64,000 bases of DNA from Mauremys mutica (taxonomy: Eukaryota > Chordata > Testudines > Geoemydidae). The position numbers and the translations under genes were made by a program. Position 1 is the stretch's first letter; each line of letters starts with the position of its first letter. The notes under the pieces were generated by a model. It was not told the origin of the DNA. It was given only the letters and a program-made list of their open reading frames with translations, and made no database searches. Shown piece by piece: positions 24,943 to 36,143 of the stretch. The DNA is taken from NCBI RefSeq assembly GCF_020497125.1, contig NC_059075.1, forward strand, positions 60,779,321 to 60,843,320, given 5' to 3'.

Positions 24943-27615
24943 GGAAGGTAGAAATAATTTTTTCTTCCACAGCTTGCTTCCCACATGTTTTTTGAGTGCA
25001 GATGGGGAGGAGAGTTTTACTAGACTCCTATTTTACTATTACATTGCCATGGTATGCAGCGGGAGCCTGGAGCTCTGGTAGATTCTGATCCCATGTCCTG
25101 TGCCAGTATCAGGTGGGTGTAGGTCCTATGTACCATATCTGATGAGGGATGAGCGAAACTGGGACAGGTGGAAAATGTGTGTTGGGAGTAGTTGCCAAAT
25201 ATGTACATATTAATGTGAGATGATCTTATGACACCATACTGGATGTTACTAGCATTAGCATGTTATTAGCTGGAGCAAATATCCAAGTGATGGAGAAAAT
25301 CCAGCTGAGGTGATGGTATTGGTAGACAGACAATATCCAGATTATTAAAGGCAAACTTTCTAGCAAACAGAAAGCTCTCTAGTGCCCTGCTAAGGAGCTT
25401 GTGGAAAAAGATATCTCAGTGATAAAGAACATCCTCTCGCTGATCTCCAGGCTGGGGCAGATGGGGACTCTCCAGTTATATCAGATAGCGCCTTTAGAAG
25501 TGCAGCAATTTTAACTGTGCTGGGGCCTTAGTAGATAAAGACATTCCAGGTTAGGAAAAATAGCACCCCACAGAAAGGCAGTATCTCCAACTTCCTTGGC
25601 GGCAGGTGGATCTTAGTGGAGACCCCCATTCAGGTTCTGAGGGACAGTGTGTGTAAAGGCCCAGCGCCATGTAGCACAATGTTGTGCTGGTGAGGGCAAG
25701 CTGGAATCTTTGTGGCTCTTCCCAAGGATATGAAATGACAATGACTACAGGGTCCAGTAATGAAAGAGCATCACAAAAGGCTGTCTGATAGAGGTTGTTC
25801 TAACTAGCTGAATAATTATCTTGCTTTGGCAAACCACATAGGTCTTCAAGTCATGAAAATATTAATAGTTTATTGTTTGCTGCTGAGTGGGGATGGCAAC
25901 AATTTGGAGTTTGCTATCGTTTGCTGGCAAGTTAACTTCTGCAGCCTGCAGCGAGGCTGCCTGTATTGCTAACCATTCCCCAAGGATCACAATGGGGAAA
26001 CAATAGAGCTTGAGGCCATGGCCACCTGCTCCTTTCACATCTGACACAGGCACAGCCATAGCCTGCCAAGATTTGGCTTGATAAGGGTCTCTTGTGGAGC
26101 TGGTGGGAGTGACCTAATTAGAGAGCAAAAGTTAAATCAGTCAGCAACAAAAGATAAAACCTGTTTCTCCTGAATTCAGACATCGCTGAAAATGCAGGAT
26201 AGCAGATCTTAGGAGCATCATCACTAGAGAGGGAACTGACCCCGTTAGAGGGCAAGAAGTTGTTGCCAAACTGACTGACCTCCTCCAAAGAGGAGACCTG
26301 TACTCAGAGTCCAATCCTTTCCTCACACACCCTGGCAAGAGACTATCTCATGTTACTGATCAAGCTTTGTGCTGTCCATTCCCAATGGCTGCCATGAGCA
26401 AAGGGGATAAAGACAGGCTCCTTGGTTACATGTTCATGTTTTTATTTGAAAGATGAGTGTGGAGGGGCCGGGTGCCATAGGCAATTCAAGTGTAATTCCT
26501 CTGCAACAGCATATTTGTTCAGTGTTGGCTGGACTGCCCCTTCTGGTTGAATCCATTTCCTCTTCCTTCTCTCCCAGTCCCTGGTTAGGTTGTTTTCTTT
26601 TGGCTGATGGTCTCCAGTTTGGCCTCCCTCTCTCCTCACTGATTTTAGTCAAGGCTCTTGGCCCTACAACCAGAGTCAGGGATCATTCACTGTCCAAATG
26701 CAGTAGTTGGGATATTTCCTGGCTTGCATTGGGGCCCTCTGGTTTTCATGCTGCATTCTGGGTCACCCCTGCTCAAATTGTTTGTCTTCTCAGATGTGTT
26801 TTGTACCACCAACAGTCATAAGACCTGTACTCTCCCTTGAGAAGGGAAGGGAAAGCAGTTCACCCAGGATGGCTGTGCCTGTCTGTTCCAGCCACCGGAG
26901 GCGTGTGATGTAATTGCTTACTTTCTCCCTGAAATTCAGACCTCTTTGGTGCTCTGAACCCCTTTTGGCTCTGGTATTGGTGTGTCTCCTTAAGGCTGCC
27001 CTATTGCCGAAACCAGAGAACCCCAGCCCAACTGATCGTAGAGGCTAATGCAAAAGCCATGACAAGCTGTTAGCTGCTGCAGCTCTGCATGTAAACTGCT
27101 CTGAATCCTTCCCTTGTGTGTGTGCCAGGATTTACTTTCTACAGGACAGAACCACCTGAAGAGTGGAAATGGTAAGGGTGCTTTGAAAACTCAGGCTCCT
27201 ACGTGGCAGCACAATGCTGCTGCTGCTATTTCCCCCCAAAGTGTGTGGTCAGACCTGGAGCCAGCTGATGCTTTGTTCCAAGGGGTGATTGTGACAGCAA
27301 TTGAACCATCAATAGTTAGCTGGAAGAGGAAGTGAAGAATGAAATGAATGGAGCTAAACTGACTCACACCATGTGCAGATGTGGCCAAGGGTAGATAAGC
27401 CTCTTGTTGCAATTTCTATTCAAAAGGAAGGACCTGGCAGGGAGGTCCTTTCCCTAGATTGACTCACAGGGCTGAAAAACCCCTAATTGCCCCATTATTT
27501 AGCTAGAGGTCCATGGACTCTGATAAAGCACCTCTTCTTGCTGCATGGAAACCACCTGACACTCAGAGGGATCACACAGGGCAGGTCATGAAAGAACAAA
27601 AAGGAAAGGGTAACA
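24943..27615. other. Unassigned non-coding sequence
   Basis: About 2.7 kb with no recognised repeat family or coding domain. The overlapping plus-strand frames at 26453-26913 (122 aa and less) lack motifs. Confidence 0.4.
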
Positions 27616-28337
27616 CTTAGATCTGGTAACACTGACACCAGCCAGAATTCCAGTGTCTGGCACACTCCCTGTCCCCCCAAAACTTTCCCCTCCCTGGATA
27701 ACCTTGAGGCTTTTCCACCAAGTCCCTGGTGATACCGATCCAACCCCTTGGATCTTAACACAAGGAGAAATTAACCTTTCCCCCACCAACTCCTGGTGAG
27801 TCCAGACCCAATTCCCTGGGATCTTAAAACAAGAAAGGAAAAAAAAATCAATCAGGTTCTTAAAAAGAGAACTTTTAATTAAAGAAAAAAAAAGTAAAAA
27901 TCATCTCTGTAAAATCAGGATGGAAAATATTTTACAGGGTAATCAGATTCTTATGACCCAGAGGAACACCCCCTCTAGTCTTAGGTTCAAAGTTACAGCA
28001 AACAGAGGTAAAATCCTCTCAGCAAAAAGGAACATTTACAAGTTGAGAAAACAAAAATAAGACTAACACGCCTTGCCTGGCTATACTTACAAGTTTGAAA
28101 CATGAGAGACTGATTCAGAAAGATTTGGCGAGCCTGGATTGATGTCTGGTCCCTCTCAGTCCCGAGAACGAACAACCCCCAAAACAAAGAGCACAAACAA
28201 AAGACTTCCCTCCACCAAGATTTGAAAGTATCTTGTCCCCTTATTGGTCCTCTGGTCAGGTGTCAGCCAGGTTTACTGAGCTTCTTAACCCTTTACAGGT
28301 AAAAGAGACATTAACCCTTAACTATCTGTTTATGACA
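27616..28337 (-). repeat. 3' LTR of the gypsy-type element (722 bp)
   Basis: On the minus strand it begins TGTCATAAACAG (28337 downward) and ends near 27616 at agatctaag. It lacks the last 80 bp present in the other LTR. It contains two imperfect tandem units of about 70 bp (each with ccaccaa and ggtga words and gatctta), from 27713 to about 27845. A G-rich stretch (atttgggggacg) just inside the LTR at 28338-28350 fits the polypurine tract position. Confidence 0.88.
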
Positions 28338-28486
28338 CGTCCCCCAAATCTCAGACAGTGTAGAACCACACTGGCGGTGATTTCTTCCTAGAACTTTAGA
28401 ATAAACAGATTAATAAACACATGCACCTTTACATATACTACTAATTATGTAAAACTACAAGATTTTTCACATTTCAGGGACAATTT

Positions 28487-29086
28487 TTAACCAGTTGATT
28501 CTGGGAAACTTTCACAGGAGAGTGCATCAGCTACTTTGTTAGAAGCTCCTGAAATGTGTTGAATTTCTAAATCAAAATCTTGGAGAGCTAAACTCCATCG
28601 AAGAAGTTTTTTGTTGTTTCCCTTGGCAGTATGAAGCCACTTTAGCGCAGCATGGTCGGTTTGTAGCTGGAAACACCGTCCCCAAACGCATGGGCGTAGC
28701 TTTTCCAGGGCATACACAATGGCGTAACATTCTTTTTCACTGATTGACCAGTGGCTTTCCCTCTCAGACAGTTTCTTGCTGAGAAACACGACAGGATGAA
28801 ATTCTTGATCCGGTCCTTCCTGCATTAAAACTGCTCCTACACCACGTTCAGACGCATCTGTGGTTACTAGGAATGGTTTGTGAAAGTCTGGGGCCCTTAA
28901 CACAGGGTCAGACATGAGTGTTGCCTTAAGCTGGTTAAAGGCCTTCTGACACTCATCAGTCCACTTAACTGCATTTGGCTGTGTCTTTCTGGTCAGGTCT
29001 GTTAGTGGGGCAGCGATTTGGCTGTAGTGTGGTACAAATCGCCTGTAATATCCGGCCAAGCCTAAGAAGAATTGGACCTGTTTCTT
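28487..29086 (-). pseudogene. RNase H domain of the gypsy-type element
   Basis: Same frame as RT after the TGA at 29087. It starts with the tether GYYRRFVPHYS. The RNase H motifs follow: LVTTDASERGVGAVL (first acidic residue), SEKECYAIVYALEKLRP (Glu), LQTDHAALKWL (Asp) and GASNKVADALS (last Asp). The last block ends ALSC where related elements have ALSR, as expected from CpG decay. The frame stops at 28487, about 150 bp before the 3' LTR, and no integrase follows. RNase H is therefore the last pol domain of this element. Confidence 0.88.
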
Positions 29087-30018
29087 TCACTTTGGGACAG
29101 GCCACTTTTGGATAGCATCCACCTTGGCCTGTAGAGGATTTTTCGTTCCTTGACCCACCTGGTGTCCAAGGTAAGTCACTCTGTTTTGGCCTATTTGACA
29201 CTTTTTAGCCTTAACAGTTAGTCCTGCCTGCCTGATGCGCTCGAAGACTTTTTCCAGGTGCTCCAGGTGTTCTGCCCATGAATCAGAAAAAATGGCCACA
29301 TCATCAAAGTAGGCAACTGCAGATTCTCCCAATCCTGCTAGGAGACCATCTACAAGTCTTTGGAAGGTGGCGGGTGCATTTCGCAGCCAGAAAGGAAGCA
29401 CATTAAATTCATACACCCCTGCATGGGTGATGAAGGCTGACCTTTCTTTGGCGGGTTCATCTAGCGGTACTTGCCAGTACCCCTTGGTTAAGTCTAATGT
29501 AGAGATGAACTGGGCACGTCCCAATTTCTCCAATAGCTCATCGGTGCGTGGCATTGGATAGTTGTCGGGACGAGTTACAGCATTTAGCTTATGGTAGTCC
29601 ACGCAAAAGCGTATTTCCCCATCTGGTTTGGGAACTAGAACCACTGGAGATGCCCATGCACTGTTAGAGGGGCGGATTATACCCATCTGTAGCATGTTTT
29701 GGATCTCCCGTTCCATAGCAGCTTGGGCATGAGGAGACACCCGGTAGGGTGGGGTTCTAATTGGGTGAGCATTACCTGTGTCAATGGAGTGGTATGCCCG
29801 TTCAGTCCGTCCTGGGGTGGTTGAGAACACTGGGGCGAAGCTAGTGCACAGCTCCTTGATCTGTTGCCGCTGCAGATGTTCCAGTGCTGTGGAGAGGTTC
29901 ATCACTTCCACGCCACCATCACTTTTTCCTTCGTAGTAGACACCTTCAGGCCACTCAGCGTCATCTCCTCCCTGGGCTGTAAACTGACAAACCTTTACTT
30001 CTCTGGAATAAAAGGGCT
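29087..30018 (-). pseudogene. Reverse transcriptase domain of the gypsy-type element
   Basis: The frame enters from the integrase linker and is open to a TGA at 29087-29089. Motifs in order: VVLVPKPDGEIRFCVDYHKLN, then STLDLTKGYWQ with the first catalytic aspartate, AFITHAGVYEF, LPFWLRNAPATFQRL, and AYFDDVAIFS with the catalytic DD pair. YLGHQV then marks the connection region. In LPFxLRNAP a tryptophan replaces the usual glycine, likely damaging. The TGA falls between RT and RNase H and the same frame continues after it, so it looks like a nonsense change rather than a domain border. Confidence 0.9.
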
Positions 30019-30925
30019 TTAGAGAATTAACATGGTATGCTTTAGGTTTGAGGTGGGGAATGCTATGAGATAGTTAACAGCTCCCAGGCGCTCTTGGACC
30101 GTGAATGGCCCTTCCCATGACGCTTCCATCTTATGGGCCTGTTGCGCCTTCAAGACCATAACCTGGTCCCCTACTTTGAAGGAATGCTCTCTGGTATGTT
30201 TATCATACCAGGCCTTTTGCTCTTCCTGAGCATCCTTTAGGTTTTCTTTAGCAAGGGCTAAAGAGTGTCGGAGGGTGCTTTGTAGGTTGCTTACAAAGTC
30301 CAGAATGTTAGTTCCTGGAGAAGGCGTAAACCCCTCCCATTGCTGCTTCACCAACTGTAATGGCCCCTTAACCTCGTGGCCATACACAAGTTTGAATGGT
30401 GAAAACCCTAAACTGGGATGTGGTACAGCCCTGTAGGCAAAAAGTAACTGCTGCAACACTAGATCCCAATCATTGGAGTGTTCATTTACGAATTTACGTA
30501 TCATGGCCCCCAAAGTTCCATTAAACCTCTCCACCAGGCCATTGGTTTGATGGTGGTAAGGGGTGGCAACCAAGTGATTCACCCCATGAGCTTCCCACAG
30601 GTTTTTCATTGTCCCTGCCAGGAAATTAGTTCCCGAATCTGTAAGGATGTCGGAGGGACAACCTACCCTGGCAAAAATGTCTGCTAAGGCCTGGCACACA
30701 GTTTTAGCCCTGGTGTTGCTTAGAGCTACTGCTTCTGGCCATCGGGTAGCAAAATCCATGAAAGTCAGTAGGTACTGCTTTCCTCTGGGGGTCTTTTTTG
30801 GGAAAGGACCCAGAATATCCACAGCTACTCGCTGAAATGGGACCTCAATTATGGAGAGTGGCTGGAGAGGGGCTTTGACCTGGTCTTGGGGCTTTTCCAC
30901 TCTTTGGCACACCTCACAAGACTGC
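30019..30925 (-). pseudogene. Integrase domain of the gypsy-type element
   Basis: A 297-residue open frame (30912-30019) plus a few codons upstream. It joins the cDNA to host DNA in live elements. The frame opens at the CxxC end of the zinc-binding domain (CEVCQ); the preceding HH part is deleted. The catalytic triad is intact at about D32 (VAVDILGP), D92 (LTDSGTNF) and E128 (GLVERFN), a D-D35-E spacing. A GPY/F-type module follows (EGPFTV, about residue 268). A one-base frameshift lies near 30040, after which another frame continues with AYHVNSLKPFY and a linker into RT. No start codon in context is expected, because this was part of a polyprotein. Confidence 0.88.
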
Positions 30926-30986
30926 TTTCTAAGCAGCTAGAAATGAGAGAAAAAAAATCCTACTGGCTTTTGGTTCCTAAAAAATC

Positions 30987-31004
30987 CCTCACTGCTGCTC
31001 ACCA
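30987..31004 (-). other. Putative primer-binding site
   Basis: Directly after the 5' LTR end (CA), the minus strand reads tggtgagcagcagtgagg. TGG at this position would pair with a tRNA CCA end. I cannot say which tRNA. Confidence 0.6.
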
Positions 31005-31540
31005 TGTCAAGTTTCCTCCCCCACTCTGAACTTTAGGGTACAGATGTGGGGACCTGCATGGACACATCTAAGCTTAATTATAAGCTTAGATCTGGTAACA
31101 CTGACACCAGCCAGAATTCCAGTGTCTGGCACACTCCCTGTCCCCCCAAAACTTTCCCCTCCCTGGATAACCTTGAGGCTTTTCCACCAAGTCCGGTGAG
31201 TCCAGACCCAATTCCCTGGGATCTTAAAACAAGAAAGGAAAAAATTCTTAAACAGAGAACTTTTAATTAAAGAAAAAAAAAGTAAAAATCATCTCTGTAA
31301 AATCAGGATGGAAAATATTTTACAGGGTAATCAGATTCTTATGACCCAGAGGAACACCCCCTCTAGTCTTAGGTTCAAAGTTACAGCAAACAGAGGTAAA
31401 ATAGCAAAAAGGAACATTTACAAGTTGAGAAAACAAAAATAAGACTAACACTCTCAGTCCCGAGAACGAACAACCCCCAAAACAAAGAGCACAAACAAAA
31501 GACTTCCCCCCCCCCGCCAAGATTTGAAAGTATCTTGTCC
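31005..31540 (-). repeat. 5' LTR of the gypsy-type element, with deletions
   Basis: It aligns with the 3' LTR in several blocks with almost no substitutions. It lacks about 70 bp near 31195 (one of the two tandem units), a few bases near 31245 and 31400, and about 85 bp near 31450. Its outer end at 31540 lacks about the first 95 bp of U3. Its inner end reaches 31005 (minus strand ...cttgaca), directly before the primer-binding site. Confidence 0.85.
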
Positions 31541-32110
31541 GACAGGTTCCGTAAATGTAACAAGTAGTGTTTGATGGGAGCAACAGGATGGTCCGGCCCA
31601 CGGTCCGGAGTTCTTTGCCTACTCCCTGTCCCTTTAACAACCGGTTCTCCACGGAGGTCTAATTTTAGCAACCGGTTCTTGAGAACCTGTGGGAACCTGC
31701 TCCAGCTCACCACTGGCTCCAGGGCTGGAGCACCCACGGGGAAAAATTAATGGGTGCTCTGCATCCACCAGCAGCCAAGCTCCGCCCAGTGCTTCGCGCC
31801 AGGCCGCTGCCAAACAGCTGTTCGGTAGTGTTAGCATGCTCGGTGCGGGTGGGGGGGGCGGAGAGAGAAGGAGCGGGAACGTGGTGTGCTCAGGGGAGGA
31901 AGCAGGGAAGAAGTGGGGGTGGGGTGGGGATTTGGGGAAGGAGTTGGAATTTTGCCAGGGAGGGGGCGGAGTTGGGGCAGGGCCAGGCGGTGACTCATGG
32001 AAGGGGAGGAGTGGGGGCGGGGCCGGCGACAGAGTGGAGGTCGAGCACCCATGGGAAAGAGGGGAAGTCGGCGCATATGAGAGTGTCCGCATCCCCAGAC
32101 AGTGCTCATA
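31541..32110. repeat. GC-rich mosaic of turtle-type repeats
   Basis: It directly abuts the truncated 5' LTR. It contains ccggttct words near 31640 and 31672 and a hairpin (gagcaccca ... tgggtgctc, about 31727-31760). A very G-rich plus strand follows (31840-32030), then a second gagcaccca near 32043. The 160-, 140- and 130-aa frames reflect composition. Family and boundaries are uncertain. Confidence 0.5.
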
Positions 32111-32545
32111 GCCCATTGTTTACAGTGACTCCTGCTGGCTGAGACTGGTAATGGAGTAACTCTTGTGTTTATAATCTATAATCTTCTGCCAAAGACTGAC
32201 ACAGCAGCAATGTTTTTGTCAAATGTTTGGTCAGTGAGAAAAGTTATCTAATTTTCCTTTGCCGAGTACAACTTTATATTTTAAATTTTCTCTTTCAAAC
32301 AAACTGGGTCCTAAGACAATTTGCAGAGTTAAATGTTATAAGAACAGGGAGAGAGAGGAATTAAGAGTTATAGGGGCACTGGAGATAAGGCATGCTTTTG
32401 CAATGAGGTTTGAACATTGAGGAGAGTCAAAGAGGTGGAGAGACACAGGAGGGTTGTTCTAGATTACCAGAGCTGCAGGGAAGAAAGAGCTCTTGCACCA
32501 CCAATGGCAAGGTAATGAGGAAGGTCAGAGAGGAGAATGGCCATA
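32111..32545. other. Unassigned non-coding sequence
   Basis: No recognisable gene or repeat. Confidence 0.4.
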
Positions 32546-33699
32546 GAATCATAGAAGATTAGGGTTGGAAGAGACCTCAGGAGGTCATCTATTCCAATCC
32601 CCTGCTCAAAACAGCGCCAACCCCAACTAAATCATCCCAGCCAGGGCTTTGTCAAGCTGGGCCTTAAAAACCTCTAAAGATGGAGATTCCACCACCTCCC
32701 TATATAACCCATTCCAGTGCTTCACCACCCTCCTAGTGAAATAGTGTTTCCTAATATCCAACCTAGACCTCCCCCACTGCAACTTGAGATCATTACTCTT
32801 TGTTCTGTCATCTGGCCCCACTGAGAACAGCCAAGCTCCATCCTCTTTGGAACCCCCCTTCAGGTAGTTGAAGGCTGCTATCAAATCTCACTCTTCTCTT
32901 CTGCAGACTAAACAAGCCCAGTTCCCTCAACCTCTCCTCATAAGTCATATGCCCCAGTCCCCTGATAATTTTCATTGCCCTCTGCTGGACTCTCTCCAAT
33001 TTGTCCACATCCCTTCTGTAGTGGGGGGCCCAAAACTGGACGCAGTACTCCAGATATGGCTTCACCAGTGCTGAATAGAGGGGAATAATCACTTCCCTCG
33101 ATCTGCTGGCAATGCTCCTACTAATGCAGCCCAATATGCTGATGGCCTTCTTGGCAACAAGGACACACTGCTGACACATATCCAGCTTCTCATCCACTGT
33201 AATCTCCAGGTCCTTTTCTGCAGAACTGCTGCTTAGCCAGTCGGTCCCCAGCCTGTAGCAGTGCTTGGGATTCTTCCGTCCTAAGTGCAGGACTGTGTAC
33301 TTGTCCTTGCTGAACCTCATCAGATTTCTTTTGGCCCAGTCCTCCAATTTGTCTAGGTCACTCTGGACCCTATCCCTACCCTCCAGCATATCTACCTCTT
33401 CCTAGTTTAGTGTCATCTGCGAACTTGCTGAGGGTGTAATCCATCATCCAGATCATTAATAAAGATGTTAAACAAAACCAGCCCCAGGACCGACCCCTAG
33501 GGTACTCCGCTTGATACCGGCTGCCAACTAGACATCAAGCCATTGATCACTACTCACTGAGCCTGACAATCTAGCCAACTTTCTATCCACCTTATAGTCC
33601 ATTAATCCACTCCATACTTTTTTAACTTGCTGGCAAGAATACTGGGGGAGACTGTATCAAAAGCTTTGCTAAAGTCAAGATATATCATGTCCACTGCCA
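32546..33699 (-). mobile_element. CR1 LINE fragment (about 1.15 kb), minus strand
   Basis: The 3' terminus lies at 32546 (plus-strand atagaatcatagaagatta). The 3' UTR follows (gggttggaagagacctcagg), then RT sequence up to about 33699. The upstream part still encodes the region before the catalytic block in decayed form. The copy is 5' truncated. Confidence 0.9.
32627..33389 (-). pseudogene. CR1 reverse transcriptase C-terminal half, frameshifted
   Basis: Two overlapping frames make up one RT piece. The first (33389-32808) carries [54 protein letters not shown] and [19 protein letters not shown] frameshift near 32885 then moves the reading to the second (32884-32627), which carries AAFNYLKGG and RLDIRKHYFTRRVVKHWN and ends LDKALAGMI. 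That ending is shared with the 42.5-43.1 kb copy. It is a dead LINE gene fragment. Confidence 0.85.
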
Positions 33700-34322
33700 A
33701 AGGGAAAAAACAACTGAGGAAAGATGAGAGAGACAAAATCTGTGAGGTCCCCATGCACGTCTCTGGAGGACTTTAAAAATAAGAAAGGCAACCTAGACTA
33801 GCTCATTGTATAGAACTCACAGCAACAGAGAGTAAATTGGAACCTGAAATTTGAAAAACCACCGACTATGTTTTCCAAGAAAGTGAAATGCAAGATTCAT
33901 CAATGAGAAAATACCATTGGTCCATAGGAATGGCTTATAATGATGTTACAAAAATCCCCTTTCGCATAGCATGAAGATTGCAGAGATAAGACTCTTTCAG
34001 AATGAAGCAGGAAGTTCTGTGCTGGCAGCTAACACTCTTCCGTTAGGAATCTTGGAAGAGCTGTATAGAGTGGGGGTTGAGACAGAGAGGGGAAATGAGC
34101 GACAAACAGGAACTCAGCACAAAAACATTTGAATTCTACAGTCCGATGTCTCTGTTTTTTATCAAGCAACTACGGGCTTTTATCAAGTAACTTGTACTTT
34201 CACCTTCAACTGCGGTAAAACCAAACCGTAGCTTTGTATTTGATAGGAGCACCCTCCTATTATTCTTCCTATCCATTCTCAATGACTCATTAGTGTCCAT
34301 TGATGAAAGACCCTTCTAGGAT
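33700..34322. other. Unassigned non-coding sequence
   Basis: No recognisable gene or repeat between the CR1 copy and the solo LTR. Confidence 0.4.
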
Positions 34323-35501
34323 AGAAGTGTGATGTTGCACTCCATATGATTTTATGAAAATATGCTAGTAAGTGTGAATATAGTGTAACTGGAATATGCT
34401 TCATGCAGAAGGTCTCTTGTAAGGTATCATTACAAAGCTTATAATCTACTGAGTGTGGTCATCGTATTTGTATGTATGTATGATTCTTGTATCTGAAACT
34501 AGAAATATGAAATATAACTCTGAGGTCCTATTGTAATTATACAAAGTGTAGGCCCTTAATGGTGGTCTGGAATCTTGATGGCTCCCATTAACCAGGACAA
34601 TTGATTGTAGATGGCTCTGTTTACTTTGCAAGCCTTCCTGTGAGTCAGGCCAGGAAGAATGAAGGCTTGAGGTCTCACAAGACATGTGACCATGTCACCT
34701 GGTACTGGAATCCATCTTAAACCTGGGGCTTTTCCATTTAGAAGGAGGGGTGGGGACTCAGAGAGACGAAAAATTCCCATCTTGTGCCAAGGCTAAAAAA
34801 GGGGGTGGAACAGAACAAAGGAGGCTACAATAATAAGAAATCCCCTAGCTACCACCTGAGCTGGAACAAGGACTGTACCAGGGGAAAGGATTGGGTCCAG
34901 ACTAGGAAGAAGTCCAGTCTGTGAAAGAAGCTTATTGGAACATCTCGGAGGGTGAGATTTAATCTGTAACCAGTTTCTTAAATGTATTAGGCTTAACCTT
35001 GTGTGCTTTGCTTTATTTTACTTGGTGACTTACTTTGCTGTGTCTGTTATTACTTGGAACCACTTAAATCCTACTTTTCGTATTTAATAAAATCACCTTT
35101 TGCTTATTAATGAACACAGAGTAAGTGATCAATACCTGTGGGAGCAAACAGCTGTGCATATCTCTCTATCAGTATTATAGAGGGTGGACAATTTATGAGT
35201 TTACCCTGTATAAGCTTTATACAGAGGAAAACGGATTTATTTGGGGTTTGGACCTCATTGAGAACTGGGTGTCTGAGTGCTGGAGACAGGAGCACTTCTT
35301 AAGCTGCTTTCAGTTAAGTCTGCAGCTTTTAGGGGACGTGGTTCAGACCTGGGTCTGTGTTTGCAGCAGGCTAGCGTGTCTGGCTCAACAAGACAGGGTA
35401 CTGAAGTCTCAAGCTGGCAGGGAAAACGGGCTCAGAGGCAGTCTCAGCACATCAGGTGGCAATCCCAAGGGGGTTTCTGTGACCCAACCCGTCACAAGAA
35501 G
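34323..35501 (+). mobile_element. Solo LTR of an endogenous retrovirus-like element, with 5-bp TSD
   Basis: The LTR spans 34328-35496 (1169 bp). It starts TGTGATGTTGC and ends CCCGTCACA, with TGTGA/TCACA ends. It is flanked by agaag at 34323-34327 and 35497-35501, a perfect 5-bp TSD. AATAAA at 35086-35091 fits the polyadenylation signal and sets the plus orientation. No internal viral sequence adjoins it, so the element was reduced to one LTR by LTR-LTR recombination. Overlapping frames inside have no meaning as genes. Confidence 0.85.
35086..35091 (+). promoter_or_regulatory. LTR polyadenylation signal AATAAA
   Basis: A canonical hexamer about two thirds of the way into the solo LTR, as expected near the R region. 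Confidence 0.55.
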
Positions 35502-36003
35502 GTGACTGTTTTTCTACTGCATGGATGTGTGCATGCACCCACCTACACAGAGTATTGGACCAAATTCTTTTCTCAGATACAGGCACACAGTCCCATTGAC
35601 ATCACTGGTAGTGGCATGTCCATATCCAAGGGTAGAATCTGATCCTTATGAATATATATAAATCATACACACTCCATTATGAAAAAGTTCTAATGCTGTC
35701 TCTGATATAAGAATAAAACTGACTGGATCAAAGGAAGAATATAAAGTTATCTAATCACTGCTTCAAACTCTCTCGGTGTGCGTGCATATACCTTGTGTAA
35801 TCACAGAGGTGAGCATTTAGTAACCACAGCATTTTCATTATTAAATACTTAAACATTAACATCCTTTGGAAATGGAGATTATACAGGAATACCCCCCACA
35901 CTGCTTGGATCAGTTGAAGGCACTTGGGTTTTAGCCTTGTGCTTCACAATATAGGTGTGCCATGTTAACTGCAAACCTTCTTGTTTGTTTTTTCTTTGTT
36001 GGC
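35502..36003. other. Unassigned non-coding sequence
   Basis: A MITE-like scrap (gtcccattgacatcactggt) lies near 35590. Nothing else is recognised. Confidence 0.4.
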
Positions 36004-36143
36004 TGTGTCACGGATCAGGCACGCCCTGTCCCCTCCCGGGGCGGGGCATGAGTCTTGATAGGCCCGCAGTCATGCTTGCGCACCCCCAACTGGGGCTGCG
36101 CAGTCTAGTGGCCAGAGTCAATAACTGCCTCCCAGTGCAGCAT
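36004..36143. repeat. CpG-rich LTR-like fragment
   Basis: A short CpG-rich block (cccctcccggggcggggcat, then gataggcccgcagtcatgct) sits in AT-rich surroundings. It resembles LTR sequence I associate with turtles. Boundaries and family are uncertain. Confidence 0.35.

Larger units (their letters stand above)
27616..31540 (-). mobile_element. Ty3/gypsy-type LTR retrotransposon, internally deleted, integrase-first pol order
   Basis: Two direct LTRs (31005-31540 upstream and 27616-28337 downstream on the minus strand) enclose a 2.67-kb interior. The interior holds integrase, then reverse transcriptase, then RNase H, and ends about 150 bp before the 3' LTR. Most Ty3/gypsy elements have integrase last. 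The integrase-first order is known in a deuterostome clade (Gmr1-like). Gag, protease and most of the integrase zinc-finger region are missing, because only about 90 bp separate the 5' LTR from integrase. A frameshift and an in-frame TGA break pol. Both outer ends look truncated, so no TSD is visible. Confidence 0.9.

Noticed and set aside
27616..31540. Gypsy-type element considered as an endogenous retrovirus
   Set aside because: RT and integrase motifs are of the Ty3/gypsy type, the pol order differs from retroviruses, and no envelope-like frame is present.
31634..32142. Open frames of 130-160 aa
   Set aside because: G-rich mosaic repeat. The frames overlap on both strands and are low in complexity.
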